Assembly (NCBI GenBank): GCA_022826705.1
Contig: JAJDUJ010000018.1
Span: 62,001 to 126,000 of the forward strand
Length of the DNA stretch: 64,000 nucleotides
Direction: 5' to 3'
Source of the DNA: Acidimicrobiia bacterium
GTDB taxonomy: Bacteria; Actinomycetota; Acidimicrobiia; Acidimicrobiales; Bin134
Position 1 is the stretch's first letter, and every line of letters starts with the position of its first letter. Positions 1 to 8,405 of this stretch are shown piece by piece. The translations under genes and the position numbers were made by a program. Below the pieces are notes generated by a model. The model was not told the origin of the DNA. It did not search any database and saw only the letters and a program-made list of their open reading frames with translations.

Positions 1-43
1 ACTGTCTCGAAATCAGCAGAACGCTTCGAGTCGGCAATCGTCA
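1..43 (-). CDS. 5-prime end of a leftward gene, cut by the window edge
   Basis: Only the first 14 codons (MTIADSKRSADFET) lie in the window, with an ATG at 41-43 on the minus strand. A strong GGAGGTG ribosome-binding site sits 4 bases upstream of the ATG, so the start looks real. It is read in the same direction as the P450 that ends about 100 bases upstream, and the gap holds an inverted repeat. The product cannot be named from so few residues. Confidence 0.6.
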
Positions 44-66
44 TTGGACACCTCCAGCAACTTTTA

Positions 67-84
67 GTTTATCTAGAAATAAAC
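67..84. promoter_or_regulatory. Inverted repeat, probable operator of the leftward gene at 43
   Basis: GTTTAT at 67-72 and ATAAAC at 79-84 form perfect 6-bp arms around a CTAGAA centre. The repeat lies in an AT-rich patch that is the only intergenic sequence between the P450 and the next leftward gene, about 25 bases from that gene's ribosome-binding site. Its placement fits a dimeric repressor site of TetR or GntR type. Function is inferred. Confidence 0.4.
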
Positions 85-142
85 CAGAGGCAAGTGGTTA
101 TGCAACAGCAGTAGGTGTCCCACTTGAGGCGGATGGCCGGGA

Positions 143-1333
143 CTAGCGCCAGGTGATGTGGGCGGGGAGGTCGCTGTAGGCGAGGTTGGCGGGGAGGGGT
201 GGGTATTCGAAGCCCGCCACCGGGGTGAGGGCGGCGACTCGGTCGAGAAGGGTCTCGATGGCGGTGACTCCTTCGAGGCGGGCCAGGCTGGCGCCGGGGC
301 AGACGTGGGCGCCGGCGCCGAAGGCAACGTGGTTCAAGGGCTCGGGGCGGTCGAGGCGGAAGTCCTCGGGCTCTTCGTACTGGGCTTCGTCACGGTTGGC
401 TGAGGCCAGGCCCACCTCCACCCAGTCGCCTTGTTGCATATCCACCCCGCCCAAGTGGGTGTCCTTCAGGCATCGCCGGGCCACTCGGGGGGCGGGGGAG
501 TCGTGGCGCAGCGACTCCTCCACGAACACCGGGATCAGCTCCCGGTCGGCTTCCAGAGCGGCCCAGGTGTCGGGCTCCACTATGAGCCTGTGCATGGAGT
601 GGGCCAACAAGCCCCGGGTGGTGTGCACCCCGCCCAGCACCATTGTCTGAAGCTGGTGGGCGATCACGGTGTCGCTGAGGGATTCGCCCTCGATCTCCGC
701 ATCCAGAAACACCTTGTAGGTGTGCGAGCTGGGCTCGTCAGCTTGTCGCTCTTGGGCCACCAAGTCTTTCAAGTAGCCGGTGATGGGCGGGCCATCGGGG
801 GCGTACTGCGGGCATACCGCCCGGAACATGACCGAGCCGTCCGATGACCACACCTTCAGCTTGTCGGCGCCGCCCTCGGGCAGGCCGATGATGTGGGCGA
901 TCACCTCGCAGGGGATGGGCACGGCGTAGTCGGCGTGCAGGTCCGAGACTTCTTCATCCACAAGCGCGTCCAGCAGGTTCTCGCAGGTCTCGCGCACGAA
1001 CGGCTGGATCCTCATGGTGCGGTGGGGTCCTAGCGCAGAGTTATAAAGCCGGCGGATCTGCCCGTGTACCGGCTCGTCGATCTCGGGGAGGAACAACTGC
1101 TCCTCGGGCACTTCCTCCACGCCGGTGAGCCCGGTGCCCGGCGTCATGTCTGAGCCGTAAGTGTCCACCGCGTACAGAAGTTCGTCGGCCTCTTGGCGGC
1201 GGGTCAGGTAGTAGCCAAGCGGGGTCTTGGCCACCGGTCCTTGCTGGCGGAGCTCGGCCAGCAGGTCGAAGGGCAGGCCAGTTACGAAATAGTCGGGGTT
1301 GTGGGGGTCAAAAGCGGGCAGGGTGTCGGTCAT
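143..1333 (-). CDS. Cytochrome P450
   Basis: A 396-residue soluble bacterial-type P450. Visible are the ExxR motif (ESLR, near 273-276) and the haem loop FGAGAHVCPG with ligand Cys near 345. The I-helix oxygen-activation motif reads GGVHTT (234-239), so the usual Asp or Glu before the Thr is His. The start is set at the ATG at 1333 (MTDTLPAF) rather than a longer in-frame start, which would overlap the upstream SDR. It lies 14 bases after that SDR's stop and is the last gene of a leftward FMO-SDR-P450 operon. It probably hydroxylates a lipid- or terpenoid-like substrate that the FMO and SDR also process (inference); electron-transfer partners are not encoded nearby. Confidence 0.92.
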   Translation of the reverse strand: MTDTLPAFDPHNPDYFVTGLPFDLLAELRQQGPVAKTPLGYYLTRRQEADELLYAVDTYGSDMTPGTGLTGVEEVPEEQLFLPEIDEPVHGQIRRLYNSALGPHRTMRIQPFVRETCENLLDALVDEEVSDLHADYAVPIPCEVIAHIIGLPEGGADKLKVWSSDGSVMFRAVCPQYAPDGPPITGYLKDLVAQERQADEPSSHTYKVFLDAEIEGESLSDTVIAHQLQTMVLGGVHTTRGLLAHSMHRLIVEPDTWAALEADRELIPVFVEESLRHDSPAPRVARRCLKDTHLGGVDMQQGDWVEVGLASANRDEAQYEEPEDFRLDRPEPLNHVAFGAGAHVCPGASLARLEGVTAIETLLDRVAALTPVAGFEYPPLPANLAYSDLPAHITWR

Positions 1334-1347
1334 GGCTTCGCCTTCCC

Positions 1348-2121
1348 CTACTCCTCGAACGATTCCCGCCATGGCCCGGCCAGGTGCCCGCCGTCGATCA
1401 CGAACTGGGCACCAGTGATGTAGCTGGCCTCGTCGCTGGCCAGGAACAGGGCCAGCGAGGCGATCTCGTCGGGCTCGCCCATGCGCTTGATGGGCTGCAT
1501 GTCCATGAGCCGGTTGAGCCGGGCCAGGGTCTCGGGCGGGGCCTCCTGCACCATGGGGCTGTTGATCACCCCGGGGTGGATGGAGTTGACCCGCACTCCG
1601 AGCGGCCCGAGCTCGATGGCGGCTGAGCGGGTCATGCCGGTGACCGCGAACTTGGTGCCGGAGTAGCTGGTCATGCCCAATACGCCCACGATGCCGTCGA
1701 TGGAGGAGATGTTCACGATGGCCCCGTTGCCGGTGGCCACCAGGGCAGCCTTGGCCGCCCGCATCCCCAGGTACACGCCGTGGAGGTTGATGTCGGTCAT
1801 CTCGTGATGGGTCTTGAGGTCGAGCCCTTCCAGCGTGCCGAACGCCCCGATGCCGGCGTTGTTCACCAAAATGTCGAGCTTGCCGAACCGCTCCACGGTG
1901 GCGGCCACCGCGGCGTCCCAGTCGTCCTCCCGCGTGACGTCGAGCTGCTGGTAGAAGGTGTCGGGCCCCAGCTCGGCGGCCAGTTGCTCGCCCAGAACGT
2001 CCCGCAGGTCGGTGATGGCCACCTTGGCCCCCTCGGCTGTGAATCGACGGGCCTCCGCCTCGCCTTGGCCCCGAGCGCTGCCAGAAATGAGCGCCACCTT
2101 GCCTTCAAGTCTTCCGGTCAT
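1348..2121 (-). CDS. Short-chain dehydrogenase/reductase (classical SDR)
   Basis: A 257-residue classical SDR: nucleotide-binding SGSARGQG near residue 14, NNAG near 88, the catalytic Ser in NISS, YSGTK as the YxxxK pair, and a PG tail after the active site. The family interconverts alcohols and ketones using NAD(H) or NADP(H). The N-terminus MTGRLEGKVAL fits the family's normal length, so the much longer open frame upstream is not part of the gene. It sits between a Baeyer-Villiger-type FMO and a P450 in one leftward operon. It resembles the SDR at 8406, suggesting paralogues; the substrate is unknown. Confidence 0.93.
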   Translation of the reverse strand: MTGRLEGKVALISGSARGQGEAEARRFTAEGAKVAITDLRDVLGEQLAAELGPDTFYQQLDVTREDDWDAAVAATVERFGKLDILVNNAGIGAFGTLEGLDLKTHHEMTDINLHGVYLGMRAAKAALVATGNGAIVNISSIDGIVGVLGMTSYSGTKFAVTGMTRSAAIELGPLGVRVNSIHPGVINSPMVQEAPPETLARLNRLMDMQPIKRMGEPDEIASLALFLASDEASYITGAQFVIDGGHLAGPWRESFEE

Positions 2122-2174
2122 TCGCTTCGCCCCTTGTCGATTTAGGTGGTTTCTGGTTGCGCTCCGACGGCGAC

Positions 2175-3668
2175 TCAGTCCGCTGGCAGTGATGCCACTT
2201 CGAAGGCATCCTCGTCGATGGCGGCGGTCTGGTCCTTGAAGGTGGTCATGTTGTGGGGCCACTGGGTAACGATGCGGCCGCTGGGGCTGCGGTAGTAGCC
2301 GTTGCAGCTGGCATTCCAGGGCCTGATCTCGGAGATTCCCTCCTGTACCCACTCGTTGTAATCGGCCATGGTGTCGGCTTTGACATCCACCCAGGCCAGG
2401 CGCTCTGCGGCCAGACGCTGGATGTGGGCCAGGGCGTAGTCCACCTGGTACTCGATCATGGTGATGATCGATCCGTTGTTGGTGTTGGGGCCGTACAGCA
2501 TGAACAGGTTGGGGAACCCGGCGGTGGTGATGCCCATGTAGGCGGTGGCGCCGTCGTTCCAGGCGTCCTCGATGTCCAGGCCTCCCCGGCCGGTCACCTC
2601 GATGGCCGACAGGTATTTGGTGGTGGAGAACCCGGTGGCCAGCACCATGGTGTCCATCACCCGCTCGGTGCCGTCCACGGTGAGCACCCCCTTGGGGGTG
2701 ATGCGCTCGATGGCGTCGGTCACCAGCTCCACATTCGGGCGGTTGTAGGTGGTGAAGTACTCGTTGTGGAACAGCGGGCGCTTGCAGCCCCACATGTGGG
2801 TGGGGGTGAGCTTGGCCCGCAGCTCGGGATCGGTCACCGCTTCGAGGGCTCGGCGGCCGATGTCTTCCATCTCGGCCTGCCTCACAGGATCTTTGAAGGC
2901 CATGCCGGTGTCCACCTGCTCGAACAGCTCGTCGCGGCGGGCCGCCACGATGCTGGGATCGGCCTGGCGGGCCGCCATCTCCTCGTCGGTGTAGGGGTCG
3001 TCCTCTTTGGGCAGTACCCAGTTGGCGGTGCGCTGGAATACTTGGAGTTGGCCCACCTCGAGGGCGATCTCGGGGACGAGCTGCACCGCGCTGGCCGCCG
3101 AGCCGATCACGCCGACAGTCTCGCCGGTGAGGTCGTGATCCCAGTCCCACCGGGCCGAGTGGATGGTCTTGCCCTCGAAGTCGCCCAAGCCCTCGATGTC
3201 GGGCAGGGGCACATCGTTGAACATGCCCAGTGCGCTGATCACCACATCGGCGGTGACCTCGGCGCCCGACTCGGTGGTCAGCGTCCAAGTGGCGCTTTCG
3301 TCGTCCCATCGGGCCGAGGTCACGGCGTCATTGAACCGGCAGTGCGGGAGCACCTCGTACTTCTCAGCGCAGTGCTCCATGTAGCTCAGGATCTCGGGCT
3401 GACGGGCATAGGGTCGGGTCCAGGTGGTGTTCACTTCGAAGGAGAACGAGTAGAGCTCCGACTGGATGTCACAGGCGCAGCCGGGGTAGCGGTTGTGATA
3501 CCAGGTACCGCCCACGCCGCTGCCTTTCTCCAGCACGGTGAAGTTCTCGAACCCCGACTGGCGGAGCCGGATGGCGGCGCACAAGCCACCCGGTCCGGCG
3601 CCGATGATGGCGATTCGCAGGTCCCGGTCCCCGTTGCCGCTGATTGCCTCTGCTTGCTGCGTGCTCAT
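2175..3668 (-). CDS. Flavin-containing (Baeyer-Villiger-type) monooxygenase
   Basis: A 497-residue flavoprotein. An FAD-binding GAGPGG lies at 23-28, and the type I Baeyer-Villiger fingerprint FEGKTIHSARWD begins at 164 with its conserved Phe, Gly, His and Trp. A second, weaker dinucleotide-binding site (GVIGSAAS) follows near 186, as expected for NADPH. Such enzymes insert oxygen next to ketones or oxidise heteroatoms. The ATG at 3668 is preceded by GAGAGG. It is first in the leftward FMO-SDR-P450 operon. Its upstream region is one copy of a 49-bp repeat also found before the SDR at 8406, which suggests that FMO and that SDR were once divergent neighbours. Confidence 0.93.
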   Translation of the reverse strand: MSTQQAEAISGNGDRDLRIAIIGAGPGGLCAAIRLRQSGFENFTVLEKGSGVGGTWYHNRYPGCACDIQSELYSFSFEVNTTWTRPYARQPEILSYMEHCAEKYEVLPHCRFNDAVTSARWDDESATWTLTTESGAEVTADVVISALGMFNDVPLPDIEGLGDFEGKTIHSARWDWDHDLTGETVGVIGSAASAVQLVPEIALEVGQLQVFQRTANWVLPKEDDPYTDEEMAARQADPSIVAARRDELFEQVDTGMAFKDPVRQAEMEDIGRRALEAVTDPELRAKLTPTHMWGCKRPLFHNEYFTTYNRPNVELVTDAIERITPKGVLTVDGTERVMDTMVLATGFSTTKYLSAIEVTGRGGLDIEDAWNDGATAYMGITTAGFPNLFMLYGPNTNNGSIITMIEYQVDYALAHIQRLAAERLAWVDVKADTMADYNEWVQEGISEIRPWNASCNGYYRSPSGRIVTQWPHNMTTFKDQTAAIDEDAFEVASLPAD

Positions 3669-3685
3669 GTCTACCTCTCTGAGTG

Positions 3686-3734
3686 GCTCGGAAAACGCTA
3701 CCCCCGTGGCCGCTGCCGTTAGAAAACGGAGAGA
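3686..3734. repeat. 49-bp direct repeat, left copy (promoter-like)
   Basis: This stretch matches 8354-8402 at 45 of 49 positions by direct reading. It begins GCTCGG and ends AACGGAGAGA. The end contains CCGTT-AGAA-AACGG, a short inverted repeat. In the right copy the GGAGAG end is the ribosome-binding site of the SDR at 8406. Here no SDR follows, so the left copy looks like a severed leader. It still sits immediately upstream of the leftward FMO. Confidence 0.85.
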
Positions 3735-3834
3735 CCTTAAGGTTCTTTGACGGGCCTGTGAATTATGCTGTGAGGCTGTTGTTCAAGGTGCCAATGAGTA
3801 AAGTCCATAAGGTGCTATTCGAGAACGAGAACTC

Positions 3835-5868
3835 ATGACGCAGGTCGAAACCGAGGTAGAGCCCAACGCTACGCCGCTGAGTCTGCTCGACGAACTCGTC
3901 TTGACGCTCTTGAATGAGGAGAGCGGTTACTTCCGCCAGGTGCCGGGCTGGACTCTGAACTGCGCTGTCGTCGGGGCCGCGCTCGCCGAGCTGTCGTTCC
4001 TCTATCGCATCGACACCGATATGGAATCCCTGATCCTTCTGGACACGAAGGTGACGGGCGACCCCTGTCTCGACCCCATCCTCGGTGAAATCGCGTCCGA
4101 GCCAAGGCAGCCCAACGCCCAGTATTGGATCGAGCGGCTCGCTCCCAAAGCGGAGTCGATCGTCGATTTGACCTTGGATCGCTTGGTCAACCTGAGGATT
4201 CTCCAGCACCACGATGGCGATTTCTGGTCGCTGGCCCGTGGGGCGTGGATGTCGGGATTCCACACAAGTTCGGAGGTGGGCACGGCCGTCGAGTTCGTCA
4301 AGACCCGCATCAGCAAGGCGCTCTTCTACAACGAGATTCCGAGTCCGAGAGACGTGGTCATCGTCTGTCTCATCGATACCTGCGACGTGTTGCGCTACAT
4401 ATTCGAGCTCGATGAGGAGTCGGAGCAGCGCGTGGAGCAGATCCTGAAGATGGACTTGATCGGCCGCGCCATAGCCGAGGCGGTCAGCGAGAACATCGCA
4501 AGCCCGCTGTTACGGCGATCCACCCTCACCAAGCCGATCCCCAAAGTCAAGCTGCGCAAGGTGTTGCGCAGCCGGCATGTGCGTTCCGGGAACATACCGG
4601 CGCTGTTCGCGGAGCTTCACGAAGAGTATGGCCCGGTGTTCGAGATCCGCCTGCCCTTCCAGGAACGCACAATTTTTCTCGGCGGTCGGGAGACGAATCA
4701 CTGGGTCCACCGCAACGGGCGCATGTACTTGAGGGCCCGGGACTATTTCGAAGATTTTGAGAAGGTCTACGGCGCGGTGGGATTGCTGCCCGCCCTCGAC
4801 GGTGCCGACCACTTCCGCTATCGAAAGTCCATCCAGCCTGGGTATTCCCGCACGAGGATGGAGGAGTCGCTCGACGTGGTCTACTCATACGCGCGACGAG
4901 AGATGGCGACGTGGGGCGTCGGAGAAACCCTGCCTGGGGTCACAATGTGCCGGAATTTTGTCAACGCTCAGACATCACCGCTGCTGGCCAGCATTGAATC
5001 GCAAGACATCATCGAAGATCTGCAACGGTTCAAGGAGCGGGGGCTCCAGACCCATGTTGCCAAGTCCCTGCCCAAGTTCATGCTGAAGACCCCGGGCATG
5101 AGGCGTCGGGGGAAGTTGGTCGACGAGGTGGTGGACAGGGTCCAGAAGGTCCACACCCCCGCCCAGCGGGCTGGATGCCCCCGGGAACTAGTCGACGACA
5201 TGCTGAGCATGCACACGAGCGACAAGCAGTTCCTCCCGGAGTCGAATCTGCGATTCCTGCTTTCCACGCCGCTGCTGGCCAGCATGTACGTAGGCGACGA
5301 GCTGAGTTTCGTCGTCTACGCCATGTTGTCAAAACCGGAGTTCCATGAACAGATCCGGGCAGAGGCCGATGCACTGTTCGCCGACGGCGACCCCGACGTC
5401 GAGGCGCTCACCGGACCGGGGGCCGACGTCACTCGCCGCTTCATCATGGAGTGCTTGCGCATGTGGCCGACCCTCGCAATGTCGGTTCGCAACGTGATGA
5501 ATGCGTGCGTGGTCGAGGGATACGAACTCGAGGAGGGGGTGCGGGTCTTGATCTCCACGACGGCAACCCACTACATGAACGACGTCTTCCCCGATCCGTT
5601 CACCTTCGACATCGACCGCTACAAGGCGCCGCGCCGGGAACACCTCGGCTCCACCTATGCCCCGTACGGTTTGGGCACCCACACATGCATGGGCTCGCGG
5701 ATGGCGGAGTTTCTGATGTTGATCGATCTGCTGATGATGGTCCACTACTTCGACCTCGAAGTCGCCCCGAAGAACTACAAGCTTAAGATCGCCCCGTTCG
5801 CGTCGATGTCTCCGAACAAGAAGCTGAAGTTCCGCATCGCCGGGCGGAGGCACGAGCTGGCTGGCTGA
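3835..5868 (+). CDS. GPP34-domain / cytochrome P450 fusion protein
   Basis: A 677-residue two-domain protein. Residues about 14-215 match the GPP34 (Golgi phosphoprotein 3-like) pattern: a LLDELVLTLLNEESG start, helical GAALAELSFLYRI, a LDPILGEI segment, then a winged-helix-like ERL...LVNLRIL. In eukaryotes this fold docks on membranes through phosphoinositides; its bacterial role is unclear. Residues about 240-670 are a P450 with ECLR (539-542) and haem loop YGLGTHTCMG (Cys 618). The I-helix (about 478-500) reads ASMYVGDELSF and lacks the usual acid-threonine pair. The gene is convergent with the FAD oxidoreductase ending at 5876. The fusion suggests a membrane-docked P450 with atypical chemistry (inference). 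It and its neighbours look slightly less GC-rich than flanking genes. Confidence 0.88.
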   Translation: MTQVETEVEPNATPLSLLDELVLTLLNEESGYFRQVPGWTLNCAVVGAALAELSFLYRIDTDMESLILLDTKVTGDPCLDPILGEIASEPRQPNAQYWIERLAPKAESIVDLTLDRLVNLRILQHHDGDFWSLARGAWMSGFHTSSEVGTAVEFVKTRISKALFYNEIPSPRDVVIVCLIDTCDVLRYIFELDEESEQRVEQILKMDLIGRAIAEAVSENIASPLLRRSTLTKPIPKVKLRKVLRSRHVRSGNIPALFAELHEEYGPVFEIRLPFQERTIFLGGRETNHWVHRNGRMYLRARDYFEDFEKVYGAVGLLPALDGADHFRYRKSIQPGYSRTRMEESLDVVYSYARREMATWGVGETLPGVTMCRNFVNAQTSPLLASIESQDIIEDLQRFKERGLQTHVAKSLPKFMLKTPGMRRRGKLVDEVVDRVQKVHTPAQRAGCPRELVDDMLSMHTSDKQFLPESNLRFLLSTPLLASMYVGDELSFVVYAMLSKPEFHEQIRAEADALFADGDPDVEALTGPGADVTRRFIMECLRMWPTLAMSVRNVMNACVVEGYELEEGVRVLISTTATHYMNDVFPDPFTFDIDRYKAPRREHLGSTYAPYGLGTHTCMGSRMAEFLMLIDLLMMVHYFDLEVAPKNYKLKIAPFASMSPNKKLKFRIAGRRHELAG

Positions 5869-5875
5869 CGCCGCC

Positions 5876-7264
5876 CTAGCGCTTCGCCTTCTTGAAGCGC
5901 CAGCCGTACATCAGGCTCCCGTAGAAGTTGAACGAGCGCCTCGCGGCGGGATCGTTGAAGGGGTAGTCGGCGCCAAGCTGCCTTGCCGCGGCGAGCCCGG
6001 TGATGAAGCAGGTCTCCTGGCTGTTGATCAGGGTGTGGGCCCCGCAATGCCAGGTGCGCCGCTTGCCCTGGACGAAGCGGAACAAGTTGACCAGCCAGGC
6101 AACGTGGCGCACATCGTGGACGATGTGCTGGAACCACCACTTCTTGATGACCTTCTCCTCGTCGATGGGACTGATCGCGTTATAGGTCACCAGGCAGGGC
6201 TTGTCCGACCGGTTCGCCCACGGCTGCTGGTTGTGCATGATGTAGGTGATCTCGTAGTTGTCCGGTCTCGCACCGTACTGCTCTATGTGGTTGCTGCGCG
6301 TGGTCAGCGGCTTCACCTCGTTGTCGGGGAGCACTGAGGAGTCGTAGTGGACGACGGCGTGGTTGTGGAGTTCGCTCTCGTAGCGAATCGACGACAGCAG
6401 ATAGCGCTCGAGGGCTGTGGGCTTGTCCAGCATCATGAACGTCTGGTTCGCGTTGCACGCGAAAATCACCTCGTCGAATTCCTCCCGAGCACCGGCCGCG
6501 TCCACTACCACCACACCGGACTTCGACCGGTACACCTTTTGCACCGGCCGGCTCAGGTAGATCTTGTCTTGGAAGTCGGCCGACAGATGCTGGTAGATGC
6601 GTTGCGTTCCCTGGTCCCACGTCTGCATGGGCGTCGCCGACTCGATGTCGAAGAACTCCAGATATCGGGCGAACAGGGAGGCCGGCATATCGAACACGTT
6701 CGTGGCCATGAGGAAGTTGACGAACATCGGCTTGAGGACTTTGTACCTGAAGTCGCCGGAGAACCCGCCCAGATTCAAAAGCGTGCCCATGCTCACGTAG
6801 TTGTACGGATTCAGAAGGCTCAACGCCTTCGACTGGGTATGGGTGAGCCATCCGAAGCGGTGCAGGCGCCGCAGGAGGCGTTGGAACTTGGCAATCTCAG
6901 GTTGCAGCTGCTGTCTGATGTCGGAATCGAAATCGTGGGCGTAGATCTGCCCGCCGTACTTCACGCTGTAGTTGAACTTCGTGTCGAGTAGCTCGATGTC
7001 GAACTGCTTCATCAGCAGCAGGATGTGGTCGTACACCGACGGGATGCAGGCGGTGACCGACATGTCGAAGGGAATCGAGCTGCCGTCTTCTTGGGGCATC
7101 TGAGCGGTGATGGCGTTGCCGCCGAGCTGTTCCTGTGCCTCGTACAGTCGAAAGTCGAAGCGGTCCGGCTGATGGTGCAGCCCCCACGCGGCGCCGAGTC
7201 CCGAAATGCCGCCGCCGACGATGGCGATCTTGCGCGGTGATGCGGGTGAGTTCTTGGTTGCCAC
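5876..7264 (-). CDS. FAD/NAD-binding oxidoreductase, COG2907 / amine-oxidase-like
   Basis: A 462-residue flavoprotein with an N-terminal dinucleotide fold (IVGGGISGLGAAWGL) and the LYEAQEQLGGNA segment typical of amine-oxidase and phytoene-desaturase relatives. The middle and C-terminus (VDAAGAREEFDEVIFACN, HCGAHTLINSQE) fit the COG2907 group of predicted NAD/FAD-binding proteins. The GTG start at 7264 is preceded by AGGGGAAG. It follows the Rieske oxygenase by about 30 bases on the same strand, so the two are probably co-transcribed, and it is convergent with the GPP34-P450. Relatives act on lipids or isoprenoids as desaturases or oxidases; the substrate here is unknown. Confidence 0.88.
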   Translation of the reverse strand: MATKNSPASPRKIAIVGGGISGLGAAWGLHHQPDRFDFRLYEAQEQLGGNAITAQMPQEDGSSIPFDMSVTACIPSVYDHILLLMKQFDIELLDTKFNYSVKYGGQIYAHDFDSDIRQQLQPEIAKFQRLLRRLHRFGWLTHTQSKALSLLNPYNYVSMGTLLNLGGFSGDFRYKVLKPMFVNFLMATNVFDMPASLFARYLEFFDIESATPMQTWDQGTQRIYQHLSADFQDKIYLSRPVQKVYRSKSGVVVVDAAGAREEFDEVIFACNANQTFMMLDKPTALERYLLSSIRYESELHNHAVVHYDSSVLPDNEVKPLTTRSNHIEQYGARPDNYEITYIMHNQQPWANRSDKPCLVTYNAISPIDEEKVIKKWWFQHIVHDVRHVAWLVNLFRFVQGKRRTWHCGAHTLINSQETCFITGLAAARQLGADYPFNDPAARRSFNFYGSLMYGWRFKKAKR

Positions 7265-7297
7265 GGTCTGCTTCCCCTGTCCGTTGTGCGCTGCCGG

Positions 7298-8350
7298 CTA
7301 TCTGGCAACCTTCTCCTGGTTTTCTACCACTGTCAGTGGACCGGGATAGAACTGCTTGCAGTAGGCGCGGAATTTCATGATCTCACCATCGGCGCGGGAC
7401 AGGCGTGGGTGAGATCGATACTGTTTGCCGCTCCAAATCGGCACATCTTGTCGCACGTCTTGCTTCTCGAAATGGATCACGAACTTGTTCATGACAGAGG
7501 CGCGCAGTCTCTGCGGGAGAAAGCCCAGACCGGCAATCCGGCGCTTTGCACCGCGAATCGGTCTGGCTTGCGACACCAGAGTCAGGTTGATGTGAGTGCC
7601 GTCGACGGGCGTCGCCAGTATCCAGAGGCGCGTGTCGAAGCCGATGTTGTGCAGCCGCACCTCCACGAAGGAGTAGCCGAGGCCGTAGATCAGGGCGTTG
7701 GCGGTGACGTCGAACCGAAGGCGCCCCACCTTGGCGATCCTTCGAGTGGTGGTGAAATCGAAGCAGCTCCGAAGGAAGGCCCCGTCCACCTCCAACGGGT
7801 CGGCCCTCCTCACGCTGTCATAGCCGTGGACGTGGCTCAGATGGGCCAGATCCACCGAATTTTCTGTGGTCTCCTGAGGATGGCCGGGAAAGTGAGTCGT
7901 CCAGACACGGAAGTTGCTCCAGCGAGTTTGGTCCGGCGCCTCCGCGGGCAGGTGCCATTGCGGTGGCCTTCCTCCGAACCCCCACCAGGCGAAGATCAAC
8001 CCGGCGATGTCCCGGGTCTCGAATACCCGCAGCCGCGCCGCCTTCGGCGGAGGACCGAGAGGATTGGCGACGCACTGGCCGGTGGTGTCGTACTCGAAAC
8101 CATGGAACGGGCAGACGAGTTGGCCATCGCGTACACACCCCCCGGCGTCGGGCCCCAGATCGGCCCCCAAGTGCGGGCAATAGGCCTCGGCGACGCAGAC
8201 CCTCCCGCTGTCGTCGCTCCAAACAACGATGTCCTCGCCCATCCAGGTCTTCTTGATGAGCTTGGCCTTCTCGAGGGACTGGCGGCTGGTGACGAAGTAC
8301 CAGCCCTCGGGAAAGGGAGAAAGTAGTGGGTCGCTTGCGGTTGCCGTCAT
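7298..8350 (-). CDS. Rieske [2Fe-2S] oxygenase, sterol-desaturase-like
   Basis: A 350-residue Rieske oxygenase alpha subunit. The cluster ligands are CPH (58-60) and CPFH (80-83), about 20 residues apart. The mononuclear iron site is in ENSVDLAHLSHVHGY, with Asp167, His170 and His175. This motif and the length recall the KshA / DAF-36 (Neverland) group that acts on steroid rings (known family), so a sterol- or terpenoid-like substrate is plausible. No ferredoxin or reductase gene is adjacent. The start codon lies three bases from the right 49-bp repeat and no clear ribosome-binding site is seen, consistent with a joined breakpoint. Confidence 0.9.
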   Translation of the reverse strand: MTATASDPLLSPFPEGWYFVTSRQSLEKAKLIKKTWMGEDIVVWSDDSGRVCVAEAYCPHLGADLGPDAGGCVRDGQLVCPFHGFEYDTTGQCVANPLGPPPKAARLRVFETRDIAGLIFAWWGFGGRPPQWHLPAEAPDQTRWSNFRVWTTHFPGHPQETTENSVDLAHLSHVHGYDSVRRADPLEVDGAFLRSCFDFTTTRRIAKVGRLRFDVTANALIYGLGYSFVEVRLHNIGFDTRLWILATPVDGTHINLTLVSQARPIRGAKRRIAGLGFLPQRLRASVMNKFVIHFEKQDVRQDVPIWSGKQYRSHPRLSRADGEIMKFRAYCKQFYPGPLTVVENQEKVAR

Positions 8351-8353
8351 ATC

Positions 8354-8402
8354 GCTCGGGAAACGCTACCCTCATGGCCGCTGTCGTTAGAAAACGGAGA
8401 GA
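8354..8402. repeat. 49-bp direct repeat, right copy; SDR leader
   Basis: It differs from 3686-3734 at only four positions. It fills the whole gap between the leftward Rieske gene (start 8350) and the rightward SDR (start 8406) and provides the SDR ribosome-binding site GGAGAG. Together with the left copy it brackets the GPP34-P450, FAD oxidoreductase and Rieske genes. Confidence 0.85.
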
Positions 8403-8405
8403 AGC

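Noticed and set aside
1348-3309. A 653-codon open frame on the minus strand
   Set aside because: Only the last 257 codons are a real SDR. The upstream part is out of frame with the FMO that fills the same DNA and has no family resemblance.
2253-3722. A 489-codon plus-strand open frame
   Set aside because: It is the antisense shadow of the FMO gene.
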